A stretch of 64,000 nt of DNA from Lysinibacillus sp. FJAT-14745 (GCF_001275675.1 NZ_LITM01000011.1:43148-107147), one strand, 5' to 3'; shown: positions 42,692 to 51,089, counted from the stretch's first letter. A program made the numbers and translations. The notes: generated by a model from the letters alone, not told the origin.

Positions 42692-43544
42692 CCATCCTTA
42701 TTTTCCCCAAATGTATTTCCTTTGCGGGTTTCCCTATCGCATAACCTTGCGCATAGTGGATACCAATATTATGTAAATAATGAAGCTCTTCCTGGCGTTC
42801 AATACCCTCTGCAATAATTTTCGTCTCAGCCTGCTCTGCGTATCGCATCAGCAAAGTAACAAGCTGCTGCTGCTCGCTGTTTTTATCAATAAATTGTATT
42901 AAGGAACGGTCTAGTTTAATAAATTCTGGCTTTAAATAAATTAGCGTTTTCAAGCTATTATAGCCTGAACCCACATCATCCACTGCAATTCGATAGCCCT
43001 GCGATCGATAATGCGATAATACACGTTCAAACTCTACAAAATCTACCACTGCACTACGTTCAGTTAGCTCAAACACTACCTGCTGTGGTTTTATGCCAAG
43101 CTCCTTTAATAACTGCAAGGTTTCACCACTATGGTAGTTCTTATCTAGTAAAACATTAGGATGTATATTGACAAATACTAGAAAATCTCTATTTACCCAT
43201 TCTCCGTGCAGTCGTTCTTTGAAACGCTGTAATGAAAGATTGCGACAAAAGCATTCAAATAAAAATACGCAGTCCGTTTGCCCAACAAATTCATAAAACT
43301 GATCAACACTATGAAACAATTCTGAAGGCTCTGGGCGATTCAGTGCCTCAAAACCAACCGTTTGCCTCGTCTGTAAATCGACGATAGGCTGAAAATAAGT
43401 ATGTAAATTCTTGTCCTGAATAATTTGCTTCAATGCTTTTAAACGTTTTATATAGAGCGTATTGTTTTGATGCTGCCCATATAAAAACTTTAAATAAGAA
43501 AATAAATTACTTGTTTTTATGCTTTGTCTTACAACAGACTCCAT
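42645..43544 (-). CDS. EAL domain c-di-GMP phosphodiesterase
   Basis: A 299-residue protein with an EAL domain at about residues 37-275 that hydrolyses the signal c-di-GMP. The active site appears complete: Glu66 in GFEALNRP, VNIHPN, ELTERSAV, DDVGSGYNS, KLDRSLI, and AEGIE. The last 25 residues (from HLGKIRMDDHDD on) read through the start of the next gene in a different frame and look unlike an EAL C-terminus, consistent with a frameshift in a once longer EAL-CBS-GGDEF gene. No membrane segment. Confidence 0.87.
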   Translation of the reverse strand: MESVVRQSIKTSNLFSYLKFLYGQHQNNTLYIKRLKALKQIIQDKNLHTYFQPIVDLQTRQTVGFEALNRPEPSELFHSVDQFYEFVGQTDCVFLFECFCRNLSLQRFKERLHGEWVNRDFLVFVNIHPNVLLDKNYHSGETLQLLKELGIKPQQVVFELTERSAVVDFVEFERVLSHYRSQGYRIAVDDVGSGYNSLKTLIYLKPEFIKLDRSLIQFIDKNSEQQQLVTLLMRYAEQAETKIIAEGIERQEELHYLHNIGIHYAQGYAIGKPAKEIHLGKIRMDDHDDRGSHSKRSLY

Positions 43545-43726
43545 TCTCGCACCTCTTAAATCGGTTATTAGGATCTATTGTACGCTTTTATTGTAAATGC
43601 ACTGTGAATTTCATGTAAAAAGAGGTGTCTCTAGTACTAGATTCCCTTATGAAAATAATCTTTTTTGATCAGTTGATCGAGTGGTATAAATTCAGGATGT
43701 GGAGAAGGTCGTTCGAACAAAAAATT

Positions 43727-43873
43727 AGTGGAGATTGGTTGTGCTTTATCAGCGATTTGTGGTGTCTTATCAGCGATTCTTCATGCCTTATCAGCGATTC
43801 ACCGTGCCTTATCAGCGATTCACCGTGCTTTATCGCGATTTTACTGTGTCCTTTCAGCGATACTATTAGTATT
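43727..43873. repeat. 21-bp tandem array D (6-7 units)
   Basis: Units begin at 43748, 43769, 43790, 43811, 43832 and 43853, exactly 21 bp apart, with a diverged one at 43727. The core is CTTATCAGCGATTC with tails such as ACCGTG. It lies in the 396-bp region between the divergent EAL and PucR genes, so unlike B and C it is in a promoter-side location. Confidence 0.85.
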
Positions 43874-43940
43874 TTACTGACAAGTACTTTTATAATAAGA
43901 AATAGAAGCTCAATCACAAGAAAGGGTGCTTGATATCTCA

Positions 43941-45101
43941 ATGAACGTAGAGAACTTTTTACAACTGCCAATTACAAAAGATTTTACAGTCGTTGCTGGT
44001 CGCAATGGTTTACATAAACCCGTTCAAAATGTGGAAATTCTAGACTTTGAATTTTCGCCTGATATTCAAACTGTGAGAGAAACGATTTTCACACCGAATA
44101 GCGTTGTTTTAAGCAGTTTATTATTCGCAAAGCAGAAGCCAGAATATTTATGGAATGCCGTGAAAAGCCTTATTGAGCTGGGGGCAAGTGCTTTAGCCTA
44201 TAAGCCTGTCATCTATGAGGATTTACCAGAGGAAGTGCTAGTCTATGCAGATGAACACAATTTCCCGATATTGCGATTTGGCGGAGACGAATTTTTTGAA
44301 AAGATTATTTTAGAAACGATGGCCTATGCAAAAACACAGGATTATTCATTCTTTTTAGAAACGATTATGCGACGACTTATGGAGGAAGAAGTAACTGATG
44401 AACAAATAAAGTCGATATTACAGCAAATCAATAAGCCCTTTGAAAAATATGTATTTGTAGCAAATATTCAAATGCAAGATCATGCAAATAGCCAGTGGAT
44501 GCAATCTCTTTTTCAATTAGAGCCTCTATTGAAATCTAGTATGATGTGCACCTTTAAAAAGAGCCTCTTTATTTTAATGACCCATCCATCACAGTCATTT
44601 CAATTTGAAAAACTTCTCAATGAATGGTTGACGATGTATGCAATCTCAACTGAATCAATGACCTTTGGCTATAGTCGTTGTCACGTAACACAAACAGAAT
44701 TTCCTACTGCTGTTCGCGAAGCCTTTTATGCACGTATCATGGCTGAAATAGAAACAGCTCCTATATGTCATTATGAGAACCTCGCTTCTGATTGGTTGTT
44801 AATTGAATTACATCGTAAGGACGCTACATTTGCTATGGACTATGTAAATAGCTATCTTGGTCCCCTACTTGAGGAAAAGGTTGATCCGGATTTAATGAAT
44901 ACAGCAATCACCTATGTCGTAAAACAAGGCAATATTAAGGAAGTAGCAGTGGCTCATTTCTGCCATCCAAACACAATCCGTTATCGTCTGTCAAAAATAC
45001 GTCAGCTAGTAGCACCTTTAGAAAATGATTATGTTTTTTATGAACGTTTAGCTGCAGCCGTTAAATTGTACTTATTACATAGCAAAATGAATGTCGAATG
45101 A
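43941..45101 (+). CDS. PucR family transcriptional regulator
   Basis: A 386-residue regulator. Residues 1-115 are the N-terminal PucR domain (FLQLPITKDFTVVAGRNGLH), and the last 60 residues hold the PucR-type helix-turn-helix (VKQGNIKEVAVAHFCHPNTI, RYRLSKIRQLV). These proteins activate purine, amino-acid or amine catabolic genes. I chose the ATG at 43941, with AAAGGGTG 12 bases upstream; a GTG at 43926 overlaps that site. It may regulate the EamA-type transporter gene 102 bp downstream (inference). Confidence 0.85.
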   Translation: MNVENFLQLPITKDFTVVAGRNGLHKPVQNVEILDFEFSPDIQTVRETIFTPNSVVLSSLLFAKQKPEYLWNAVKSLIELGASALAYKPVIYEDLPEEVLVYADEHNFPILRFGGDEFFEKIILETMAYAKTQDYSFFLETIMRRLMEEEVTDEQIKSILQQINKPFEKYVFVANIQMQDHANSQWMQSLFQLEPLLKSSMMCTFKKSLFILMTHPSQSFQFEKLLNEWLTMYAISTESMTFGYSRCHVTQTEFPTAVREAFYARIMAEIETAPICHYENLASDWLLIELHRKDATFAMDYVNSYLGPLLEEKVDPDLMNTAITYVVKQGNIKEVAVAHFCHPNTIRYRLSKIRQLVAPLENDYVFYERLAAAVKLYLLHSKMNVE

Positions 45102-45203
45102 CAGCTTTGGAATAAGTACAAAAAAACGCCTGAATTTTTAGAATTAAAATCAAACTATTTTCTTCCATCTCATGCTATTCTATTGAAGTTAGGAGGACGA
45201 ATG

Positions 45204-46085
45204 ATGAAACAATACATAGCTGATGGTATGCTATTAGTCACTGCAATCGTTTGGGGTAGCGGTTTTGTCATAACGGCTATTGCATTGGAATATTTAACAG
45301 CCTATCAAGTAATGGCAGGTAGATTTTTATTAGCTTCTATAATACTAACAGTCTTATTTGGATATAGATTAAAAAGAGCTTCTAAATCCGTTATCTGGAA
45401 AGGTATTTTATTAGGGACCATTTTGTATATTGCCTTTGCCCTTCAGACAGTAGGGTTACAATATACAACACCATCTAAAAATGCATTTTTAACTGCTGTC
45501 AATGTCATTATTGTTCCATTAATTGCATTTGCGGTTTACAAGCGTCGGATAGATGGCTATGAAATTATCGGTTCGATAATAGCTATTATTGGTATTGGTT
45601 TGCTATCTTTACAGGGCTCACTGACGATGAATATCGGAGATGCGCTTTCCTTAGCTTGTGCTGTCGCCTTTGCCTTTGATATTTTTTGTACGAACCTTTT
45701 TGTCCAAAAGGAAGATGCCATTGCTCTGACGATTATTCAATTTATGACAGCATCTTTTTTAGGTGTCTTAGTCGTAGTCAGTCAAGGCGATATCCCAACT
45801 ACTCTTGAAAAAGAAGCCATCTATTCAATCATTTATTTAGCCATTTTTTCAACTACTCTCGCCTATCTTTTTCAAAATATTGCGAATCAATATACGTCTG
45901 CTACAAAAGCAGCTATTATCCTGTCTACAGAATCCTTCTTCGGCATGGTACTATCCGTTATATTCTTACATGAGGTATTAACAAGTCGGATGGTTGTAGG
46001 GGCAGTACTGATTTTACTCGCCATATTAATTGCAGAAGTAAAGCCTGCACATCCTAAAAAACGAATGTTGAAGAGCTCTCGATAA
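45204..46085 (+). CDS. EamA/DMT family transporter
   Basis: A 293-residue membrane protein of ten segments in two EamA repeats (DMT superfamily). Typical pieces are VTAIVWGSGFVITAIALEYL, LQTVGLQYTTPSKNAFLTAV and AIFSTTLAYLFQNIANQYTS, ATKAAIILSTESFFGMVLSV. Such proteins usually export amino acids or metabolites. The second ATG at 45204 lies 7 bases after AGGAGG and is preferred to the ATG at 45201 or the TTG at 45183. Follows the PucR gene. Confidence 0.87.
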   Translation: MKQYIADGMLLVTAIVWGSGFVITAIALEYLTAYQVMAGRFLLASIILTVLFGYRLKRASKSVIWKGILLGTILYIAFALQTVGLQYTTPSKNAFLTAVNVIIVPLIAFAVYKRRIDGYEIIGSIIAIIGIGLLSLQGSLTMNIGDALSLACAVAFAFDIFCTNLFVQKEDAIALTIIQFMTASFLGVLVVVSQGDIPTTLEKEAIYSIIYLAIFSTTLAYLFQNIANQYTSATKAAIILSTESFFGMVLSVIFLHEVLTSRMVVGAVLILLAILIAEVKPAHPKKRMLKSSR

Positions 46086-46094
46086 CGGATTTCA

Positions 46095-46127
46095 AAATAG
46101 TTTCAGTCCTACTGAAGCTATTTTTTT
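46095..46127. terminator. Bidirectional terminator, EamA / YitT-like
   Basis: Arms AATAGTTTCAG and CTGAAGCTATT with a T run; it lies between convergent genes. Confidence 0.7.
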
Positions 46128-46128
46128 A

Positions 46129-46698
46129 TTAAACACGGCTAGTCATGATACTTGTAGTAATCCCCGCTACCAAAACTGTAATAATAGAAAGCAATAATGT
46201 ACTAGAAGATAAAAGCAGTCCCCCTATAACGATGACGATTGAATCTATCATAAAAATAAGTATCCCGACATTAATTCCGGTTTTATCACTTAAAAATTGT
46301 GCAATCAAATCTGTACCACCAGTGCTTGTCTGAAATCTAAGCATCAAACCAACACCAAAACCCATAAGTATTCCTCCAAATACGGCGCTAAAGATGGCAT
46401 CTACATGAATAAGATTCCGGACGGGCTTTAGTAAATCGATACTAAGAGAATATGCGAATAATCCATGTATACTATTGTAAAAATACGCTCTGTATTTATA
46501 CCAAGAAATAACAAAAATAGGAAGACTAATAATGATGATCATTAAACCTATTTTAAGCTTATATATATAGTGTAAAATAAGCGCTATTCCTACAACGCCC
46601 CCATCTAAAATTTTATAGGGCGTTAAGAATAAATTAATTCCTAATGATAACGCGGCACTTCCTATAAGAATGACCAAGCCTTTCTTAATAAAATACAT
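46129..46698 (-). CDS. YczE/YyaS/YitT family membrane protein
   Basis: A 189-residue membrane protein with about five segments. The opening KKGLVILIGSAALSLGINLF and later GGVVGIALILHYIY, FQTSTGGTDLIAQFLSDKTG are characteristic of the DUF161 membrane part of YitT proteins. The C-terminal cytoplasmic DUF2179 domain of full YitT proteins (about 280 aa) is missing, so it belongs to the short YyaS/YczE type. A DUF2179-bearing gene lies just upstream on the same strand. Function unknown. Confidence 0.83.
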   Translation of the reverse strand: MYFIKKGLVILIGSAALSLGINLFLTPYKILDGGVVGIALILHYIYKLKIGLMIIIISLPIFVISWYKYRAYFYNSIHGLFAYSLSIDLLKPVRNLIHVDAIFSAVFGGILMGFGVGLMLRFQTSTGGTDLIAQFLSDKTGINVGILIFMIDSIVIVIGGLLLSSSTLLLSIITVLVAGITTSIMTSRV

Positions 46699-46830
46699 AA
46701 AACCCCCCTCCGAGACTTAGCATGTTTTTATAATATGAAAAAATCGATTTGAACATGTTATTGTTCACGTCTGTCGGTGTCATAGTATTAATATTTTTTA
46801 TCGAGCTTGGTCGCTAAATTTCTCATATAT

Positions 46831-46852
46831 CAATTATGCCTCGGCATAATTG
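46831..46852. repeat. 22-bp palindrome R2, copy 2 (perfect)
   Basis: CAATTATGCCTCGGCATAATTG, a perfect palindrome. The left flank TCTCATATAT and right flank GCGTCTGGAATTGG are shared in part with copies at 16979 and 51182. Confidence 0.75.
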
Positions 46853-46892
46853 CGTCTGGAATTGGAAAAGAGTATCGGGTGTGCAGATACAC

Positions 46893-46928
46893 CAAAAATG
46901 CCCTTTTTGCATATAAACAAAAGGGCAA
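46893..46928 (-). terminator. Terminator of the UPF0316 gene
   Basis: Arms TGCCCTTTTTG and CAAAAGGGCA; the minus strand continues TTTTTGG. Confidence 0.7.
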
Positions 46929-46940
46929 TGTTAGAAAAAA

Positions 46941-47462
46941 CTATTTGCGTTTTACCTTCATGCGATCCAGCAAAAATCCGCCTTTAAATGATTTGGGCTC
47001 GTACGAAATAATAAAAGCATTCGGTTCATAATGCTCAACAATTTGGAACAATTCTGTCTCGCGATTTCTCTTTGTTAATATTTCATATTTATAGCGATTA
47101 CTATCTCGCCCCTCACCAATGTAGATCGTGACTGCAAACCCTTCATTACGAAGAAATTTCACAAGTTCCTCATTCTTATTTTGCGTATTAATGGTCGTAT
47201 AAACATAGCCTATCGCTAGTTTACGTTCAATTTTTGCCCCTAAAAATATTCCTAACCCAAAGCCAACTGCATAAAAGACCATAGCTAACATACTTTGTTT
47301 CCCACTAAAAACGAGTGAAAGGCCAAATACATACACTAACATCTCCAGCATACCGAATATGGCGGCAAGGAAAGTAACATTCTTCACTAAAAGTATTGTA
47401 CGTAACGTTAAAAAAGGCACATAAATTAATTGAAGTATTAAAATCAGAAATATACTTTGCAT
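46941..47462 (-). CDS. UPF0316 family membrane protein with DUF2179 domain (YebE-like)
   Basis: A 173-residue protein with three N-terminal membrane segments (about residues 4-80) and a cytoplasmic DUF2179 domain (about 95-165: VKFLRNEGFAVTIYIGEGRD, YKYEILTKRNRETELFQIV). The start QSIFLILILQLIYVPFLTLR is the family pattern. B. subtilis YebE is of the same family and size. Function unknown. The ATG at 47460-47462 has AAAGGT about 10 bases upstream. It lies on the same strand as the YitT-like gene that lacks this domain. Confidence 0.85.
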   Translation of the reverse strand: MQSIFLILILQLIYVPFLTLRTILLVKNVTFLAAIFGMLEMLVYVFGLSLVFSGKQSMLAMVFYAVGFGLGIFLGAKIERKLAIGYVYTTINTQNKNEELVKFLRNEGFAVTIYIGEGRDSNRYKYEILTKRNRETELFQIVEHYEPNAFIISYEPKSFKGGFLLDRMKVKRK

Positions 47463-47529
47463 TTGTAAGAGACCTTTCAAAAAGTAGTTTTATATACTAT
47501 CAGGTGTGTTGATTAACCATTTTTATACA

Positions 47530-47680
47530 TCCAAAGAGGCTGATTTCCGCTACGGGCTACTCGCTTTCCTGCGGGCGAGCGTCGAGCCGCTTCCTCCGCT
47601 TCGCTCCGTGCAGGGTCTCGTCTGTCTCGCTTTCCCGCGGGAGTCGAGTAGCCCTACGCTACAATCAGTTAAAATGGAAA
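47530..47680 (+). repeat. Dispersed repeat R1, copy 6 (long form)
   Basis: CTGATTTCCGCTACGGGCTA, CTCGCTTTCCTGCGGGCGAG, CGTCGAGCCGCTTCCTCCGC, CTCCGTGCAGGGTCTCGTCT, then CTTTCCCGCGGGAGTCGAGT and AGCCCTACGCTACAATCAGT. The ends GGGCTACTCG and CGAGTAGCCC are inverted. It resembles copy 5 in layout but has its own arm sequence. Confidence 0.75.
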
Positions 47681-47868
47681 TATATTGGCAAAGTGGTAAC
47701 GGAAAAATCCTTTTATCGCTCAATAATAAACTTATTTTTTCCTAATCAACACGCCTGATATACTATAAATGTATGTTGAGACATCGATTTGCATTCTATT
47801 AAAATGTATCTATTTTCTAGATTCCCTAACAATTAAAATTTAAACATCTACTTTTTATAAAAAAATGC

Positions 47869-47896
47869 CACCTACTATAGAAGTAGATGACATTAT
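47869..47896 (-). terminator. Relic terminator next to the pbuX remnant
   Basis: On the minus strand GTCATCTACT pairs fully with AGTAGGTGGC (G-U pairs included) and is followed by ATTTTTTT. It occupies the place a terminator would have after the pbuX remnant, and GCCACCTACT recurs in the real pbuX terminator at 49630. Confidence 0.6.
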
Positions 47897-47914
47897 TATA
47901 GAGATCCTATAAGC

Positions 47915-47970
47915 AGCTTTCCCATGCATCGGGTCTTCCTTACATTGTGGCCCGCTTAAAATTTACTGAA
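47915..47970 (-). pseudogene. Remnant of a xanthine permease gene 3' end
   Basis: On the minus strand this reads ILSGPQCKEDPMHGKAAY. The intact pbuX at 49726 ends GPKHKEDPMHGEA, and CATGCATCGGGTCTTCCTTA (47934-47953 region) is identical in both. So a short piece of a second pbuX copy survives, about 1.8 kb from the intact gene, with a terminator-like hairpin after it. It shows an old duplication or rearrangement around the LytTR cassette. Confidence 0.65.
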
Positions 47971-47976
47971 TCAATG

Positions 47977-48007
47977 TTGTAACAAAGTCTATTTTTTTTG
48001 CAACAAA
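47977..48007 (+). promoter_or_regulatory. Direct repeat, candidate LytTR binding site
   Basis: TTGTAACAAA (47977-47986) and TTGCAACAAA (47998-48007) differ at one base and lie exactly 21 bp apart, the two-turn spacing known for LytTR proteins such as AgrA. A -10-like TACGAT lies at 48042. Autoregulation by the LytTR protein encoded at 48069 is inferred. Confidence 0.6.
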
Positions 48008-48068
48008 ACGAAAAATCATCGTAAGTTCTGAGAAGTGTTGCTACGATTAAAACAGAAAGGAGATCAAC

Positions 48069-48509
48069 ATGAAATTCAACTATATTTGGAAAAACAATCA
48101 ATCATCTTCTGAAATTGAGATTATTAGTAATCCATCGAATAAAAAATTGCTATCGACATTTGAACAGCATTTTTCTCAATCTATAACATTAAGCGCAACA
48201 GATTTCAAAACAAATCGTCAGGTTGTGATTGAACTCAATGACATCGAAGCAATTGAAGCATCTGGTCATTTTACCAAAATCTTTTTAATAGATGGTACAG
48301 AGCTATTGCTGAATAAGATTTTAAAAGAATTATCTTACTTGGAATCATTCGGATTGGTTAGAATCAACAATTCGACGATTCTGAATTTGAAGCAAATACG
48401 CGCATTTGCTTCGGGAAGTCATGCTAGATTGGAAGTTATTACAAAACAACAAAATAAGTATATTGTCAGTAGACATTATGCAAAATCTATTAAGGAGAAA
48501 TTGATATGA
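48069..48509 (+). CDS. LytTR family transcriptional regulator
   Basis: A 146-residue free-standing LytTR protein with no receiver domain. Residues 50-146 form the LytTR domain (IELNDIEAIEASGHFTKIFL, FGLVRINNSTILNLKQIRAF, KYIVSRHYAKSIKEKL). It is first in a three-gene operon and overlaps the DUF3021-like gene by 4 bases. Such pairs, LytTR activator plus membrane inhibitor, are known as LytTR regulatory systems in streptococci, where they control bacteriocin, competence or lysis genes. ATG with AAAGGAGAT upstream. A 21-bp-spaced direct repeat lies in its promoter. Confidence 0.88.
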   Translation: MKFNYIWKNNQSSSEIEIISNPSNKKLLSTFEQHFSQSITLSATDFKTNRQVVIELNDIEAIEASGHFTKIFLIDGTELLLNKILKELSYLESFGLVRINNSTILNLKQIRAFASGSHARLEVITKQQNKYIVSRHYAKSIKEKLI

Positions 48510-48922
48510 TAAAAGACTTAAAAAACAGCTTTTTGTACGTTTCATTTTTGGGATTGATTTGGATTGTTTTTTTAATTACTATTTTTAATCTTCACGAAGA
48601 AATAGTCAACTTTCTTTATATTTGGAATTTAATTGGTATTAGCGTTCTGCTGGGGATTGTCTTTGGTATAGCTTATCCTTATTTATGGAACTACTCTACA
48701 TTAAAAGGAACAACAAAAATTACTATTAGTACTTTTTTGAATTTTTTCTGTGGCATAGGAAGTGTTTATCTTTTTTCACTGAAAGTATTTGAATTTATCA
48801 AACCTTATTTGTTGCTAATTTTAGTGATAACGTTGATTGGTCATATCATCGGATTTTATTTTTTCTCAAAATATGAAAATAAAAAAATAGCGGATAGTTT
48901 GAATAGATCGCTAGAAAATTAA
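48506..48922 (+). CDS. DUF3021-like membrane protein, LytTR partner
   Basis: A 138-residue protein with four predicted membrane segments (about residues 10-30, 40-60, 75-95, 100-122), of the DUF3021 type commonly found directly after a LytTR gene. In such systems the membrane protein holds the regulator inactive until a signal arrives (known for related streptococcal pairs; inferred here). Four-base overlap with the regulator, 10 bases to the next gene. Confidence 0.78.
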   Translation: MIKDLKNSFLYVSFLGLIWIVFLITIFNLHEEIVNFLYIWNLIGISVLLGIVFGIAYPYLWNYSTLKGTTKITISTFLNFFCGIGSVYLFSLKVFEFIKPYLLLILVITLIGHIIGFYFFSKYENKKIADSLNRSLEN

Positions 48923-48932
48923 GGAGACTGAA

Positions 48933-49475
48933 ATGAACCTCAATACTAGCTTACAAGTACTATTAAATGATATTACTCAGAAACAAAAGAAGGGGCTTCC
49001 TTTTATAATGGCCTCAATATTTATTTGGGGAGTTATCACAATAATCATGTTGTTGCCTTTAGATTTAATGATAAAAAATATTGGTATTTTATCTTGTGGT
49101 GCATTGCTGTTTCCTGTTTCAATTCTTTGTGCCAAAATATTAAATGTTGATTTATTTTATAAAGAAAATCCATTGATTAATGGACTATTAATTGCAACAA
49201 ACAATCAAGTTTTATATTTAATTATTTGTATTCTTCTATTAATTAAAGCACCTATGTGGGTCTTACCTGTATATGCAATTATTTACGGTGCACATTTGTT
49301 ACCATATTCATTCTTTTATCAATCAAAAAGTTATCGATATAGTTCAATATTTATTTGTATAGCTATTTTTATAAGTGTAATTTTCATCCATTTAAATATT
49401 ATTTTTGTCTCGCTAATCGTAGAAATTGGTGTGCTTTTCTTATTTTTAATGCTGAAAAAGGAAATCAAAAACTAG
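48933..49475 (+). CDS. Six-span membrane protein, DUF7010-like
   Basis: A 180-residue protein with a short cytoplasmic N-terminus (NTSLQVLLNDITQKQKKGLP) and five to six membrane segments. The KQKKGLPFIMASIFIWGVI beginning is like proteins annotated DUF7010. It is the last gene of the LytTR operon and may be the effector or an added sensor. Function unknown. ATG with AAGGAGACT upstream. Confidence 0.65.
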   Translation: MNLNTSLQVLLNDITQKQKKGLPFIMASIFIWGVITIIMLLPLDLMIKNIGILSCGALLFPVSILCAKILNVDLFYKENPLINGLLIATNNQVLYLIICILLLIKAPMWVLPVYAIIYGAHLLPYSFFYQSKSYRYSSIFICIAIFISVIFIHLNIIFVSLIVEIGVLFLFLMLKKEIKN

Positions 49476-49500
49476 TCTAAAAAAATCAGACTAGCTTTTG
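49471..49500 (+). terminator. Terminator of the LytTR operon
   Basis: Arms CTAGTCT and AGACTAG around nine bases, then CTTTTGATTT; overlaps the stop codon region. Confidence 0.65.
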
Positions 49501-49617
49501 ATTTCTCTTCACCTTTTTAGTTGAATAAAAATAATCAAATGCTTGTTTAAATGTGAAACTCAATAATGGTTTTTTTCTACAACCCTCCTAACATGTACTC
49601 TTTTACGCATACAAAAA

Positions 49618-49666
49618 AGCCACCTACTTTCAACTAAATTAATAGTTAAGAAACAGGCGACTTTAC
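49618..49666 (-). terminator. Probable terminator of xpt-pbuX
   Basis: On the minus strand GTCGCCTGTTTC pairs imperfectly with GAAAGTAGGTGGC, followed by TTTTTTG. Its GCCACCTACT arm matches the relic at 47869. Confidence 0.55.
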
Positions 49667-49725
49667 AACGTTCTTTTCATCAAAATATGCGGGGTATTTA
49701 GGATGAAAGTTATTTAATTTTTCCG

Positions 49726-51027
49726 TTAAGCTTCCCCATGCATCGGGTCTTCCTTATGCTTAGGCCCAATCATGTTGAATAAAATATTAAGGATAATCGC
49801 TGTGACAGAACCACAGACGATACCGTTTGAAGTTAGGATAGAAACGCTTTTTGGCAGTGATTCGAAAATCCCTGGAACAACAGATACACCGACACCAAGG
49901 CTGACTGCAATTGCAGCAATCATGGCGTTTTCAGCTGACTCATTCATAACAGGTACTAGCATGCCCATACCTTGTGTAATAACCATACCGAACATTGCTA
50001 GCATTGCCGCACCAAGTACTGGTGTTGGAATAATCGTTGTTAATGCCGCGATTTTTGGTAGGAAGCCAAGTGCTACTAGTAAACCACCTGTAATGTAAAT
50101 GACTTTACGGTCTTTTACGCCTGACATACGTGTAAGTCCCACGTTTTGTGAGAAAGTTGTATATGGGAAAGCGTTGAAAATACCACCGATAACAGAGGCA
50201 AGACCTTCTGAACGGTACCCACGTGATAAATCTTTTGAATCTAATTTTTTCTTACAAATATCACTTAGCGCAAAATAAACCCCTGTTGATTCTACTAAAG
50301 AAACCATTCCTACAAGCGTCATTGTAATAATCGCAGATGCATTAAATGTTGGCATCCCGAAGTAAAATGGCTGAACCATATGTAATACGTCAGCATCTGA
50401 CACTGGGCTAAAATCAACCTTCCCCATAAATACTCCTAGGATTGTCCCCGCAACTAATCCGATTAAAATGGAAATTGCACGAATGAAGCCTGTAGAAAAA
50501 CGATAAACGACTAAAATAATAACCAATGTAATAAACGCTAAAGTTACATTAGAGCGAGATGCAAAATCGGCTGCACCTTGTCCACCTGCCATATTATTTA
50601 AAGCTACTGGTAATAAAGAGATACCGATAATCGACACGACCGAGCCTGTCACAACTGGTGGGAAGAATTTAACTAACTTACCAAAAAAGCCTGCAATAAT
50701 CATAATGATTACACCTGATGCAATAATAGATCCATAAATATCAGTAATCCCTTGTTCAGGATTAGTACCGATTGCAATAATCGGACTAACCGCTGTAAAT
50801 GTACAGCCTAGTACTACCGGCAAACCAATACCGATAAATTTACCTGAATACACTTGTAAAAGCGTTGCGATCCCACACATCATAATGTCAATCGCTACTA
50901 AATACGTCATTTGTGCTGAATCAAAACCAATTGCCCCACCGATAATCAATGGCACTAAAATGGCTCCTGCATACATCGCAAGTAAATGTTGAATAGCTAG
51001 CGTCGTCGATTTAACTTCTTTCAGCAA
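49726..51027 (-). CDS. pbuX: Xanthine permease
   Basis: A 433-residue nucleobase:cation symporter of the NCS2 family. NCS2 marks: AIQHLLAMYAGAILVPLIIG at the start, the segment PVVTGSVVSIIGISLLPVAL, and FPYTTFSQNVGLTRMSGVKD, the QNVGL motif that binds the base. It imports xanthine. It follows xpt, which salvages xanthine, in the riboswitch-controlled operon known from B. subtilis. Start is a TTG at 51025-51027 with GGAGGG about 7 bases upstream. The intergenic space to xpt holds a repeat. Confidence 0.9.
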   Translation of the reverse strand: MLKEVKSTTLAIQHLLAMYAGAILVPLIIGGAIGFDSAQMTYLVAIDIMMCGIATLLQVYSGKFIGIGLPVVLGCTFTAVSPIIAIGTNPEQGITDIYGSIIASGVIIMIIAGFFGKLVKFFPPVVTGSVVSIIGISLLPVALNNMAGGQGAADFASRSNVTLAFITLVIILVVYRFSTGFIRAISILIGLVAGTILGVFMGKVDFSPVSDADVLHMVQPFYFGMPTFNASAIITMTLVGMVSLVESTGVYFALSDICKKKLDSKDLSRGYRSEGLASVIGGIFNAFPYTTFSQNVGLTRMSGVKDRKVIYITGGLLVALGFLPKIAALTTIIPTPVLGAAMLAMFGMVITQGMGMLVPVMNESAENAMIAAIAVSLGVGVSVVPGIFESLPKSVSILTSNGIVCGSVTAIILNILFNMIGPKHKEDPMHGEA

Positions 51028-51089
51028 AAGTTTCCCTCCTCTATAGGTGATGTGATGAATGCAGATTTAAGCTACTTTTCAGCGGGTGT

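Noticed and set aside
43669-43971. 100-codon minus-strand frame over array D
   Set aside because: It runs through the repeat and into the PucR gene in antisense; repeat translation only.
48069-49475. Bacteriocin locus
   Set aside because: The LytTR system could control one, but no short Gly-Gly leader peptide or processing gene was seen around it.
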